Origin: Parvibaculum sp.
GTDB taxonomy: Bacteria > Pseudomonadota > Alphaproteobacteria > Parvibaculales > Parvibaculaceae
Assembly: GCA_030645235.1 (NCBI GenBank)
Contig: JAUSMV010000030.1
Span: 930,001 to 994,000, forward strand
DNA: 64,000 bases
Direction: 5' to 3'
The position numbers and the translations under genes are program-made. The notes under the pieces are model-generated. The model made no database searches. It was not told the origin of the DNA and saw only the letters and a list, made by a program, of their open reading frames with translations. Every line of letters begins with the position of its first letter. Positions within the stretch are counted from its first letter, which is position 1. This document shows, in pieces, positions 8,589 to 17,325 of this stretch.

Positions 8589-10334
8589 ATGCACGATCTT
8601 GTCATTCGCGGCGGCACAGTATTTGACGGCACGGGCACCGCCCCGATCGAAGCCGACATCGCCATCGAAGGCCGCACCATTGTCGCTGTCGGCAAAGTTG
8701 CAGGCCAAGGCCGCGAGGAGATCGATGCCAAGGGTCAGATCGTGACGCCGGGCTTTATCGATGTGCATACGCATTACGATGGTCAGGTCACATGGGACCC
8801 CTATCTCCAGCCCTCCACCTTTCACGGCGTCACCACCGCCGTCATGGGCAATTGCGGCGTCGGCTTTGCACCCTGCAAACCGGAACAGCGCGATTGGCTG
8901 TTGAGCCTCATGGAAGGCGTCGAGGATATTCCGGGGTCTGCTCTTGTTGAAGGCATCAAATGGAATTGGGAGAGCTTTGCCGATTACATGGATGCGGTCG
9001 AAGCCTCGCCGCTGGCGCTCGATGTCGGCTTGCAAATCCCCCATGCTGCTGTCCGCGCTTACGTGATGGGTCAACGCGCGCCCGCGCTTGAACCCGCGAC
9101 AGAAGCTGACACTGCCGAAATGGCGCGTCTCGTTGTTGAAGCTTTGAATGCTGGTGCGCTCGGCTTTTCAACGTCGCGCACGGTGAAACATAAAGACAGC
9201 AAAGGCGGCTCCACGCCGACGCTGAAAGCCGAAGCTGCCGAACTTCACGGCATCGCGCGCGCCATGGGCAAAGCAGGCAAAGGCGTGCTGCAACTCATCG
9301 CTGACTTCAAAGACACTGACAATGAATTTGCGATGCTGCGCGGCATGGTCGAACTGTCAGGCCGTCCGATGTCGATCACCATTGAACAAGATGACCGCTG
9401 GCCCGATGTCTGGGCGCGCGTGTTGCACAATATTGCTGAAGCCAACAAAGCCGGTCTGCCGATCAAAGGTCAGGTACCGCCGCGCGCCACCGGCCTTCTG
9501 CTTGGCCTCACCGCCTCACTCAATCCTTTCATCATGCACCAGACCTTCCGCTCGATCTGGGGCGCACCGCTTGAACAACAGGTCAAGGCACTGCGCGATC
9601 CTGAATTCCGCGCGAAACTTCTCGCTGAAGAGCCTGTCTATCCCGCAGGCGAGATCATCGAGATGATCTGCGTTGCCTATCACAAAATGTTTGCGCTCGG
9701 TGACACGCCGAATTACGAGCCCGCGCCGGAAGAAAGCGTCAAAGCCATCGCTGCCGCCGCAGGCAAGAACCCGCGCGAGGTTGTGCTTGATCTGATGCTG
9801 GAACGCGACGGCAAGGCGCTGCTTTATTTTCCGCTGATGAATTATTCATCCGGCAGCCTCGACAATGTTGAGAAGATGCTGAAACACCCCAACACCGCTT
9901 TCGGTCTTTCCGATGGTGGCGCGCATTGCGGTGTCATCTGCGATGCAAGCTTCCCGACGACATTGCTCACCCATTGGGGCCGTGACCGCACACGCGGACC
10001 GAAGCTACCGCTTGAATGGCTCATCCACGGTCTTACGGGCCGCAATGCCGAACTCATCAATGTGCTTGACCGCGGCATCCTTGCGCCCGGCATGAAGGCC
10101 GACGTCAATGTCATCAACTTTGACGGCTTGAAGCTCTATTCGCCCCATATCGTCAACGACCTGCCCGCAGGCGGCAAGCGCCTGATCCAGCATGCTGATG
10201 GCTATACGGTGAGCATCGTGTCGGGGACTGTCGCCTTCCGCGAAGGCGTGCCCACGGGCGCGCTGAACGGCCGCCTTGTGCGCGGTGCGCAAAGCCGCCC
10301 CACAGGTGCCCGCATCGCGTCTGCCGCCGACTAA
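8589..10334 (+). CDS. N-acyl-D-amino-acid deacylase family amidohydrolase
   Basis: This 581-residue metal-dependent hydrolase belongs to the D-aminoacylase branch of the amidohydrolase superfamily. The N-terminal MHDLVIRGGTVFDGTG is the small beta domain. GFIDVHTHYDGQ carries the metal-binding HxH pair, and MGNCGVGFAPC supplies a cysteine corresponding to the metal-bridging Cys of D-aminoacylase. A C-terminal RGILAPGMKADVNVINFDGL segment returns to the beta domain. Enzymes of this group hydrolyse N-acyl-D-amino acids; many long members of about 580 residues have untested substrates. The ATG at 8589 follows a clear GGGGAG ribosome site (8574-8579); an upstream in-frame start at 8541 lacks one. 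A hairpin follows the stop. Confidence 0.85.
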   Translation: MHDLVIRGGTVFDGTGTAPIEADIAIEGRTIVAVGKVAGQGREEIDAKGQIVTPGFIDVHTHYDGQVTWDPYLQPSTFHGVTTAVMGNCGVGFAPCKPEQRDWLLSLMEGVEDIPGSALVEGIKWNWESFADYMDAVEASPLALDVGLQIPHAAVRAYVMGQRAPALEPATEADTAEMARLVVEALNAGALGFSTSRTVKHKDSKGGSTPTLKAEAAELHGIARAMGKAGKGVLQLIADFKDTDNEFAMLRGMVELSGRPMSITIEQDDRWPDVWARVLHNIAEANKAGLPIKGQVPPRATGLLLGLTASLNPFIMHQTFRSIWGAPLEQQVKALRDPEFRAKLLAEEPVYPAGEIIEMICVAYHKMFALGDTPNYEPAPEESVKAIAAAAGKNPREVVLDLMLERDGKALLYFPLMNYSSGSLDNVEKMLKHPNTAFGLSDGGAHCGVICDASFPTTLLTHWGRDRTRGPKLPLEWLIHGLTGRNAELINVLDRGILAPGMKADVNVINFDGLKLYSPHIVNDLPAGGKRLIQHADGYTVSIVSGTVAFREGVPTGALNGRLVRGAQSRPTGARIASAAD

Positions 10335-10346
10335 ATATGGCCCATA

Positions 10347-10378
10347 AACGGCGGGTGAAAGATCATTCATCCGCCGTT
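10347..10378 (+). terminator. Hairpin after the amidohydrolase gene
   Basis: Arms 10347-10359 and 10366-10378 pair over 13 bp with one G:T and a 6-nt loop, starting 12 bp after the amidohydrolase stop. No T-tract follows, so it may be a Rho-assisted terminator or an mRNA 3-prime stabiliser. The glucan synthase gene starts only 61 bp further on. Confidence 0.4.
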
Positions 10379-10439
10379 CATGCAGCTTGGCCTATGCCTC
10401 AATTTGAATATCGCACCCTCTTTGGATAGCTGACCCCAG

Positions 10440-13154
10440 ATGGACAACCCCGAACCGACCTCGCCCGATCCTGTACCGGCGCGCAAATTTTCCGCTGCCC
10501 GCGTCATCGCCTTTGCTCTCTTCGTGCTGCCCATCGTCATCATCGCCAATCTGGCGATCTGGGCAGCCTTCAATCAGCCACATGAAGCAGAAGCCTGGAC
10601 CGGTGAAATTGTCGGCTTCTCCTACAGCCCCTATCAGCGCGAGCAGGATCCGACCAAAAACACCCATCCGACGCATGATCAGATCGCAGCTGATCTCGAA
10701 CTTCTGTCGGGCACCGTGCAGGCGATCCGTACCTATTCGGTCATTCGCGGGCTTGAGGACATTCCCGATCTCGCCGCTGAAGACGGGCTTTCGGTTGCCG
10801 CAGGTGCATGGATCAGCGGCGACAAAGCGCGTAACGATGAAGAAATCAAAAACCTCGTCGCTCTGGCCAAGAAACGCAATGTCGTGCGCGTGCTTGTCGG
10901 CAATGAAAGCCTGCTGCGCAACGATCTCCCCATCTCCGAACTCATCGACTATATCCGTGCGACGCGCAAAGCCGGTGTCTGGAAACCGATCTCGACCGCC
11001 GAGCCGCCGCATATCTGGCTCACCAATCCTGAACTTGCCAAGGAAGTTGATTATATCGGCGTGCAGATCCTGCCCTATTGGGAAGGCATCCCTGTCGAGC
11101 GCGCTGTTGATGCGGTGTTTGAACGTCTCGACGAGCTTCACGCCAAATTTCCGGACAAGCCCATTGTCATTACGGAAGTGGGCTGGCCGTCGCGCGGCAA
11201 GATCATTCCGCGCAAACCTTATCCCGGCATTCCCGAAGCTGAACTGTCGGGCGAAGCCGTTGCCTCGCTCGTCAATCAGGCGACCTTCATGCGCGAGTTT
11301 CTCAACCGCGCCAAAGATGCCGACCTCACATACTATGTGATGGAAGCCTTCGACCAGCCGTGGAAAGTGTCTGAAGAAGGCGCTGCCGGTGCCTATTGGG
11401 GCATTTACAATGCCGATCGTCAGCCCAAATTCCCGATGAAGGGCACGATCTCGGAAGCGCCGGAATGGCGTCTCTGGGCCTCCATCGCCGCCGGTCTCGC
11501 ACTTGTGCTGGCTGTCGCTTTCATGATGATCCGCCAGCACGTCAAACCCGCAGGCGTCATCATTTTCACCATCGTCACACAGATCGCAGCCTCGGCCTTT
11601 GCCTGGGCCGGGCTGTCGGTCACGGGTCTCTATCTCAGTTCCGTTGATACGGTTGTGTGGACCTTCCTCTTTGCCGCGCAGGGCCTGCTCCTGATGGTGC
11701 TGCTTGCGGAAGCCATTGAGTTTGTCGAGGTCATCTGGACACGCCACGGCGAACGTCACTTCACGCCCTTTGCGCATCCCGATGGTTACTATCCGTCCAA
11801 CAAAGTCTCGATCCATGTGCCCATTCACAATGAGCCGCCGGAAATGGTGCGTGAGACGCTGATTGCTCTGAGCAAGCTCGACTACAAAAACTTTGAAGTC
11901 CTTGTACTCGACAACAACACGGTGGACCCCAAAGTCTGGCAGCCGGTGCGCGAAACCTGCGCCGAACTCGGACCGCATTTCCGTTTCTTCCATCTGGAAA
12001 ACTGGCCGGGCTTCAAAGCCGGTGCGCTCAACTTCGGTTTGAAGATGACCGCCGAAGATGCCGACATCATCGCCGTCATCGACAGCGATTATCAGGTTAA
12101 TCCTGATTGGCTGCGCACGATGGTTCCCTACTTTGTCAAAGAAGACATCGGTTTTGTTCAGTCGCCGCAGGATTATCGCGACGGTCACGAGAGCATGTTC
12201 AAGAACATGTGCAATTGGGAATATGCCGGTTTCTTCCATATCGGCATGGTTCAACGCAACTACTTCAACGCCGTCATTCAGCACGGCACGATGACGCTGG
12301 TGCGCAAATCCGCCCTCATCAAAGTCGGCGCATGGGCCGAGTGGTGCATCTGCGAAGACGCCGAGCTTGGTATCAAGCTTTACCGCGAAGGCTATGACAG
12401 CGTTTACATCAACCACTCGTTTGGTAAAGGCCTCACGCCTGACACGCTGGCAGGCTATATCGGCCAGCGCTTCCGCTGGGCTTATGGTGCCGTGCAGATT
12501 GTCAAACATCACTGGCGCTCGCTCGCCCCCTGGGCCCGCAAAGGCGGGCTGACATCGGCGCAGCGTTATTATTTCCTCGCCGGTTGGCTGCCTTGGTTTG
12601 CCGATGGTTTGGCACTTCTTTTCACCATCACCTCCATCGGGCTTTCCGTCTTCGCGCTCTATGCGCCGAAGATGGTGCAGCTTCCGGTCGCCGCCTTCCT
12701 CATTCCCACCATCGGCAGCTTCGTCTTCAAATTCGTGCGCTCGCTCTGGCTCTATGCCGTGCGCGTCAAAGATTGCAGCTTCATCGAAAGTCTGGGTGCC
12801 GGCGTCGCGGCGCTTGGTCTCACGCATACGGTTGCCAAAGCCATGCTCAACGGCATGGTGACATCGGGCAAACCTTTCTTCCGCACCCCCAAATGCGAAG
12901 ACAAGCCGCCGCTTGCCGCAGCACTCATTCAGGTCCGTGAAGAAGCGATCATGCTGGCCGTGCTCTGGGGACTGTCCGCGTCATTCCTGATGAACGAAAA
13001 CTTCCACGACAATCTCTCGCTCCTCTGGGTCGCGGTGTTGCTCGTGCAGTCGGTGCCTTACGCCGCAGCGGTTCTGCTCTCGTTCATCAACGTGCTGCCC
13101 GCTTTGTTCAAATCAAAGCCCGCTCCCACAGGGGCTTTGTCAGCGGCGGAGTAA
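10440..13154 (+). CDS. ndvB: NdvB-like beta-glucan synthase: GH17-like domain fused to GT2 glycosyltransferase
   Basis: This 904-residue inner-membrane protein has two catalytic-type modules. After a transmembrane segment (about 20-42), residues 55-330 form a GH17-like (beta-1,3-glucan) domain with the expected glutamates in VGNES (E156) and ITEVGWPS (E246). Two membrane segments follow, then a GT2 glycosyltransferase domain from about residue 455 with VPIHNEP, a DSD metal motif, the acidic pair of CEDAELG, and the QRFRW motif of processive synthases. Further membrane helices close the protein. This architecture matches NdvB of Pseudomonas and related beta-(1,3)-glucosyltransferases, which make periplasmic (often cyclic) glucans from UDP-glucose; the GH17-like part probably remodels or cyclises the chain. 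A bidirectional terminator follows. The Shine-Dalgarno is weak, so the start is moderately certain. Confidence 0.85.
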   Translation: MDNPEPTSPDPVPARKFSAARVIAFALFVLPIVIIANLAIWAAFNQPHEAEAWTGEIVGFSYSPYQREQDPTKNTHPTHDQIAADLELLSGTVQAIRTYSVIRGLEDIPDLAAEDGLSVAAGAWISGDKARNDEEIKNLVALAKKRNVVRVLVGNESLLRNDLPISELIDYIRATRKAGVWKPISTAEPPHIWLTNPELAKEVDYIGVQILPYWEGIPVERAVDAVFERLDELHAKFPDKPIVITEVGWPSRGKIIPRKPYPGIPEAELSGEAVASLVNQATFMREFLNRAKDADLTYYVMEAFDQPWKVSEEGAAGAYWGIYNADRQPKFPMKGTISEAPEWRLWASIAAGLALVLAVAFMMIRQHVKPAGVIIFTIVTQIAASAFAWAGLSVTGLYLSSVDTVVWTFLFAAQGLLLMVLLAEAIEFVEVIWTRHGERHFTPFAHPDGYYPSNKVSIHVPIHNEPPEMVRETLIALSKLDYKNFEVLVLDNNTVDPKVWQPVRETCAELGPHFRFFHLENWPGFKAGALNFGLKMTAEDADIIAVIDSDYQVNPDWLRTMVPYFVKEDIGFVQSPQDYRDGHESMFKNMCNWEYAGFFHIGMVQRNYFNAVIQHGTMTLVRKSALIKVGAWAEWCICEDAELGIKLYREGYDSVYINHSFGKGLTPDTLAGYIGQRFRWAYGAVQIVKHHWRSLAPWARKGGLTSAQRYYFLAGWLPWFADGLALLFTITSIGLSVFALYAPKMVQLPVAAFLIPTIGSFVFKFVRSLWLYAVRVKDCSFIESLGAGVAALGLTHTVAKAMLNGMVTSGKPFFRTPKCEDKPPLAAALIQVREEAIMLAVLWGLSASFLMNENFHDNLSLLWVAVLLVQSVPYAAAVLLSFINVLPALFKSKPAPTGALSAAE

Positions 13155-13173
13155 ATAGCCTGTTCAGAACAAG

Positions 13174-13203
13174 AAAAAGGCCGGTGGAAACACCGGCCTT
13201 TTT
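13174..13203. terminator. Bidirectional Rho-independent terminator
   Basis: A GC-rich hairpin (GGCCGGTG / CACCGGCC with a GAAA tetraloop) is flanked by AAAAA on the left and TTTTT on the right. It works in both directions between the convergent glucan synthase gene (stop 13154) and the SDR gene (stop 13223). Confidence 0.9.
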
Positions 13204-13222
13204 GCTTCGCTGCGCGGCGCTT

Positions 13223-13993
13223 TCAGTTGCCGCCGCCGTCAATGTTGATCTTCTGGCCATTGGCATAAGGGTTCGCGTCCGAGACGAGATAGACCACCGC
13301 TGCGGCCACTTCTTCCGGCCCGCAGACGTGACCAAACGGCATTGAGGCGTCCAGCTCGTGAATGTCCATGCCCTTCTTGCCCGCGCGTGCGGCGGCAAGA
13401 CGCGAACCCATATCGGTCGCGGTCAATCCGGGTGCCACGATATTGGTACGGATGCCGTGTTTGCGCTCTTCTTTGGCGAGTGTCAGCGCCAGCGCTTCGG
13501 CGGCCGCCTTGCCCATATTGTATGGCCCGCCATTGGCCGAATGGCTGAGCGTCGCCACTGACGAAATGATGATGATGTCGCCGCGTGTCTCTTTGCGCAT
13601 ATGCGGGATCACCAGCTTTGCCATGTAATGCGGCGCCATCGCATGCACGCGCAGCACGCGCTCAAGTTCGGCGGGGTCTGTGTCAGCCACCGTCTGCCCG
13701 CGTGAGGCAATGCCCGCATTGTTCACGAGAATACCGATGGAGCCAAAGTCCTTGAGAACATCGGCAACCATCAGCTGGTCTTCTTCATAGTTTTCAACAG
13801 ATGCCGAATAGGCCTTTGCCTTGCGGCCCATTTTGGTGATCTCGGCCACCACTTCGTCGGCCTCGTCTTTGCCCTTGCGATAGTTCACCGCGACGTCGGC
13901 GCCTGCTTCGGCCAGCGCCAAAGCGATTGAGCGGCCAATGCCGCGCGAGCCGCCGGTGACAAGCGCGACGCGCCCTTTCAAATTCATATCCAT
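13223..13993 (-). CDS. Short-chain dehydrogenase/reductase (FabG-like)
   Basis: This 256-residue classical SDR has the NAD(P)-binding TGGSRGIG motif near residue 14, NNAG near residue 90, and a catalytic Ser with YNMGK (YxxxK). The C-terminal VSDANPYANGQKINIDGG is typical of FabG-type members. It should reduce or oxidise a keto/hydroxy substrate, possibly an acyl-CoA or acyl-ACP. It lies 15 bp downstream of an acyl-CoA ligase on the same strand, so the two probably form an operon for activating and reducing a carboxylic acid. The ATG at 13993 has GGGAG about 10 nt upstream; a second ATG at 13987 is less well placed. Confidence 0.85.
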   Translation of the reverse strand: MDMNLKGRVALVTGGSRGIGRSIALALAEAGADVAVNYRKGKDEADEVVAEITKMGRKAKAYSASVENYEEDQLMVADVLKDFGSIGILVNNAGIASRGQTVADTDPAELERVLRVHAMAPHYMAKLVIPHMRKETRGDIIIISSVATLSHSANGGPYNMGKAAAEALALTLAKEERKHGIRTNIVAPGLTATDMGSRLAAARAGKKGMDIHELDASMPFGHVCGPEEVAAAVVYLVSDANPYANGQKINIDGGGN

Positions 13994-14008
13994 CGTTTTA
14001 TTACTCCC

Positions 14009-15769
14009 TCAGGCTGCGCCTGTTCCTGCATATTTTTTCATGTCATTACGCAATTCGGTTTTCAAAATCTTGCCATTGGCATTGCGCGGCAAAGGCTCGT
14101 TGCGGAGTTCAATCTTGATCGGCACCTTGAAGCCTGCCAGCAGCTTGCGCACATGGGCTTTCAATTCGTCTTCCGTCACCGACTTGCCGGGTGCGACCTG
14201 CACCACCGCGCCGACTTCTTCGCCAAGGACTTTGTGAGGGATTGCTACAACGGCTGCGTCCATCACAGCGGGGTGCGCATAAAGCGCGCCTTCAACTTCG
14301 ACGCAGTAAATGTTTTCACCGCCACGGATCAGCATGTCCTTGGCGCGGTCGAGGATGAAGACAAACCCTTCCTCGTCAATGCGCACCAGATCGCCTGAAT
14401 GGAGCCAACCATCGGTGATCGAGGCGGCCGTCGCTTCCGGCTTGTTCCAATAGCCTTTCACGACATTCGGCCCTTTGATCCACAATTCACCGATCGCGCC
14501 CTGCGGCAAAGTTTTGCCGTGTTCATCGACCACTTTCAGGTCGCAGACAGGCACGCAAGGTCCGGCACTTTCAGGCCGGTGCTGATAATCCTCCGCCGAG
14601 TTCGTCGTCGTGATCGACGATGTTTCGGTGAGGCCGTAACCGTTGCCCGGCTGCACTTTCGGAAACTGCTGCTTGATGCGCGTCACGAGATCAGGAGCCG
14701 ACGGTGCACCGCCATAGCTGATGCTCTCAACCGTCGATGTGTCGTAATTATAAAATTCAGGGCTTTCCAAAACCTGCCATGCCATCGCGGGCACGCCACC
14801 GAAAGCATGAATTTTTTCGCGCTCAATGAGACGCAACGCATCTTCGGGGTTCCACTTATGCATGATGACGAGCTTGCCGCCGCCTGCATACATCGGCACG
14901 AGGATCGAGTGACAGCCCGTCGCATGGAACAGCGGCACGGAAATCAGCATCGCGCGCTGCGGCGCATTGGGGTCCGGTTGCGGCAGCGGCTCGCCACGGC
15001 GCAGCATGGCGCGGGCACCCGCATAACCTGCACTCAGGAGATTGGTCATCATATTGCGATGCGTACCGAGCGCGCCCTTGGGCTTGCCCGTTGTGCCCGA
15101 TGTGTAAAAGATTGTGGCGTCATCATCGGTGGCAATATGGGGATCGTCAGGCAACACATCTGACAACGACGCATAGCCGTCCGGCTTGCCGATGATCGAT
15201 GCCATATCAACGGCGTGCCCGAGCGGCACCGATCCGGCACGCGCCACGATCACAGCGGCAACACCTGATGATTTCAAAACATCAAGATGCGGCGTGAGAC
15301 GTTCGAGCCGCTCACCGTCCACGATCACAACCTTGGAGCCTGAATCCGTGATGCCGTATTCAAGTTCCGCGCCTGTGCCCCAGGCATTCAACGGCACAAT
15401 GACACCACCGAGAATGGCAACAGCCCAGAAGGCAATCGACCATTCGGGATAGTTGCGCATGGCAAGCGTCACGCGGTCGCCTTTGCCCACGCCGTATTTG
15501 GAGGAGAGTTCGCGGGCAAATGTCGCCACCGCGCGATACTGATTTTCAAAGCTCAGGCGTTCGTTTTCATAAACGAGACAATCGCGATCACCAAAAGCGC
15601 GACCCGCTTCAAAGACAACGCGCAGATGCGGCGGCGCGTTTTTATAAACCCGCAGCGTCAGCCCGCGCACATTAGCCGTATCCATCTCGTAAGGCATGCC
15701 GGGCGCGGTCAGCGCCTTGTTCGCCTCGGCAATGCTCATCACCGGCCAGCTTTTTTGTGCATCCGTCAT
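14009..15769 (-). CDS. AMP-dependent acyl-CoA ligase (adenylate-forming)
   Basis: This 586-residue class I adenylate-forming enzyme activates a carboxylic acid to an acyl-AMP and then an acyl-CoA. Core motifs are the ATP-binding YTSGTTGKPKGALGTH, the GYGLTETS adenine motif, SGDLVRIDEEGFVFILDRAKD, and the C-terminal PRNANGKILKTEL with the catalytic lysine. The length fits medium- to long-chain fatty acid ligases, but the substrate cannot be read from sequence. It is followed at 15 bp by an SDR gene and probably co-transcribed with it. The gene starts with ATG at 15769 and has GGGGAGGACCACA just upstream. Confidence 0.87.
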   Translation of the reverse strand: MTDAQKSWPVMSIAEANKALTAPGMPYEMDTANVRGLTLRVYKNAPPHLRVVFEAGRAFGDRDCLVYENERLSFENQYRAVATFARELSSKYGVGKGDRVTLAMRNYPEWSIAFWAVAILGGVIVPLNAWGTGAELEYGITDSGSKVVIVDGERLERLTPHLDVLKSSGVAAVIVARAGSVPLGHAVDMASIIGKPDGYASLSDVLPDDPHIATDDDATIFYTSGTTGKPKGALGTHRNMMTNLLSAGYAGARAMLRRGEPLPQPDPNAPQRAMLISVPLFHATGCHSILVPMYAGGGKLVIMHKWNPEDALRLIEREKIHAFGGVPAMAWQVLESPEFYNYDTSTVESISYGGAPSAPDLVTRIKQQFPKVQPGNGYGLTETSSITTTNSAEDYQHRPESAGPCVPVCDLKVVDEHGKTLPQGAIGELWIKGPNVVKGYWNKPEATAASITDGWLHSGDLVRIDEEGFVFILDRAKDMLIRGGENIYCVEVEGALYAHPAVMDAAVVAIPHKVLGEEVGAVVQVAPGKSVTEDELKAHVRKLLAGFKVPIKIELRNEPLPRNANGKILKTELRNDMKKYAGTGAA

Positions 15770-15832
15770 TGTGGTCCTCCCCTTCGCACCTTTGTCGGCG
15801 CTTGGAGGGGAGGCTAACGCCTAAAGCGCCCT

Positions 15833-15873
15833 AATAAAAGGGTAAGGGCGCACTCAATTCCGGGTGCGCCCTT
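15833..15873 (-). terminator. Terminator of the glutathione transferase gene
   Basis: A perfect 10-bp GC-rich inverted repeat (15844-15853 with 15864-15873, 10-nt loop) lies 23 bp beyond the transferase stop. Read on the minus strand it is followed by ACCCTTTTATT, a weak T-tract. It also sits just upstream of the acyl-CoA ligase start. Confidence 0.6.
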
Positions 15874-15895
15874 GACCTTGCGTCATCGGTAAAAC

Positions 15896-16555
15896 TCAAA
15901 GACCGAGTTTCGAGATCATCTTGCTTTCTTCCGCAATGCAGGCGGCAAAGCTCGGCCGCGCATGTATCGCCTTCACATAGCGGTCAAGGTTCGGATAAGC
16001 CCCCGCGTCGAGCTTGAAACCTGTGTGATTGAAATTGGCAAATTGCGTCGCGACCGCAATGTCGGCAATCGAGAACGTGTCATCGACGAGATATTCTTTT
16101 GCGCCGATCTCCTTGTTCAGATAATCGAAATAGCGCGGCAGTTTTTCGGTGAGCGTTTTTTCTGCCGCCGCGCGGTCGCTTTCTTTGCCCATCAACTTGT
16201 TCACAACCACGGGCCGGAACATGCCCATGCCTATATTGCCGGCCAACTCACTGTCAGCATATTCTTCAAGCCAGAGAGCACGTGCATAAGACAAGGGCTT
16301 GGCAGGATAGAGCGCAGGTGTCGGATTTGTTTTTTCCAGATAGGCACAAATGACCGAGCTGTCGGGCAGCGTCGCGCCCGTCGCGTCGTCTTTCAGCACG
16401 GGGATGCGGCCCAGCGGCGAGATTTCCTTAAACCAATCCGGCGGCGGGAAAATATTGACCTGCTCCAGCGTATAGGCGAGCCCCTTTTCAGCAAGAAATA
16501 CCCGTGTCTTGCGCACAAATGGCGACAATGACGCCCCGTAAACAATCAAACCCAT
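15896..16555 (-). CDS. Glutathione S-transferase family protein
   Basis: This 219-residue protein has a two-domain GST layout. The N-terminal thioredoxin-like domain starts MGLIVYGASLSPFVRKTRVFL, with Ser in the SPFVRK position where catalytic Ser/Cys is found in theta/beta-like classes. GRIPVLKDD follows, then DSSVICAYLE, the conserved glutathione gamma-glutamyl-binding segment. The C-terminal helical domain has FSIADIAVATQF, the N-capping motif of GSTs. The protein conjugates glutathione to electrophiles or acts in related thiol chemistry. It is monocistronic, with its own terminator and a long upstream region. Confidence 0.85.
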   Translation of the reverse strand: MGLIVYGASLSPFVRKTRVFLAEKGLAYTLEQVNIFPPPDWFKEISPLGRIPVLKDDATGATLPDSSVICAYLEKTNPTPALYPAKPLSYARALWLEEYADSELAGNIGMGMFRPVVVNKLMGKESDRAAAEKTLTEKLPRYFDYLNKEIGAKEYLVDDTFSIADIAVATQFANFNHTGFKLDAGAYPNLDRYVKAIHARPSFAACIAEESKMISKLGL

Positions 16556-16912
16556 CTTCGCTTCTCCCGTTCGTTCTCGTTTTTATGTCGTCAGCTTCGC
16601 GATGGCCTATACATCGTGCTTTAATATCTGTCGGTTCGCATGCAACATTGTTGATAAAAGCAGCGCGCATTCAAACCCGCGCTATTCTGCCGTTGTAGAG
16701 ACGTAGCAAAACGTATTTTACTACTGCAGCTTGTATCAGCCCCATCTAATGCCATACATTAAGTGTTAACGACTCTGCTAAGTCCTATCAAGACGGACTT
16801 CATGGAATTTCTATACCTCTAAGTGTTCTATGTATTGGTGACGTCGCATTTCGCATGTTCTCAAAAACAATTTGCCGCCTCATGACGAGCCGGAACGGGT
16901 GAAGTTGGTCAA
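16556..16912. other. Intergenic region between divergent GST and receiver genes
   Basis: This 357-bp gene-free stretch is more AT-rich than its surroundings and must contain promoters for both divergent genes. No open frame, repeat or recognisable operator could be supported. The motif TTAAGTGTTAAC near 16760 is suggestive, but it does not fit the spacing of a CtrA site. Confidence 0.5.
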
Positions 16913-17281
16913 ATGGCTCTTGTATTGGTGATCGAGGACGAACCTCTGGTGCGCGACACCATCCGCCTCAGCCTTGAGACGGGCGGCTACGATGTCATCA
17001 TCGCATCAGACGGGCGCGAGGGTGTGTCGATGCTTAGCCTACACAAGGTCGATGTCGTTATTACTGATCTTATCATGCCGGAGCAGGAAGGCCTTGAGAC
17101 CATCCGCATCATCCGCCGCGACCATCCCAATACCAAAGTCATCGCCATTTCAGGCGGTGGTCGCCATGTCGGCACCGACTATCTGAAGGCCGCGAGCCTC
17201 TTAGGTGCAAACTTCGCCCTGCAAAAACCCTTCGCCATGGCTCACCTTCGCCAGTGTGTTGCTGATTGTCTGGCTGGCTAA
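16913..17281 (+). CDS. Stand-alone response regulator receiver (CheY-like)
   Basis: This 122-residue protein is a single receiver domain with no output domain. The acidic pair is in VIEDEP (E8, D9), the phosphoacceptor is D52 in VITDLIMPE, and the conserved lysine is K105 in LQKPF. It probably relays phosphate or acts by protein contact. It is convergent with a hybrid histidine kinase that ends 45 bp away, which makes a partnership plausible though unproven. The last nine codons are repeated imperfectly just after the stop (17256-17271 and 17296-17311 share 16 identical bases). The copy would encode GVADCLAD followed by its own stop, so a small tandem duplication seems to have given the gene a new end. 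Confidence 0.88.
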   Translation: MALVLVIEDEPLVRDTIRLSLETGGYDVIIASDGREGVSMLSLHKVDVVITDLIMPEQEGLETIRIIRRDHPNTKVIAISGGGRHVGTDYLKAASLLGANFALQKPFAMAHLRQCVADCLAG

Positions 17282-17325
17282 CGCCACCAGACGGGGTGTT
17301 GCTGATTGTCTTGCGGATTAAGGCG

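Noticed and set aside
10392-12827. 811-codon open frame on the minus strand opposite the ndvB-like gene
   Set aside because: The plus strand encodes a protein with clear GH17 and GT2 motifs throughout. The antisense product is His/Asp/Arg-rich low-quality sequence with no domain, a known effect of GC-rich codon bias.
16740-16800. Possible CtrA binding site (TTAAGTGTTAAC)
   Set aside because: Spacing between the two TTAA halves is 3 bp rather than 7, so it does not fit the known site.
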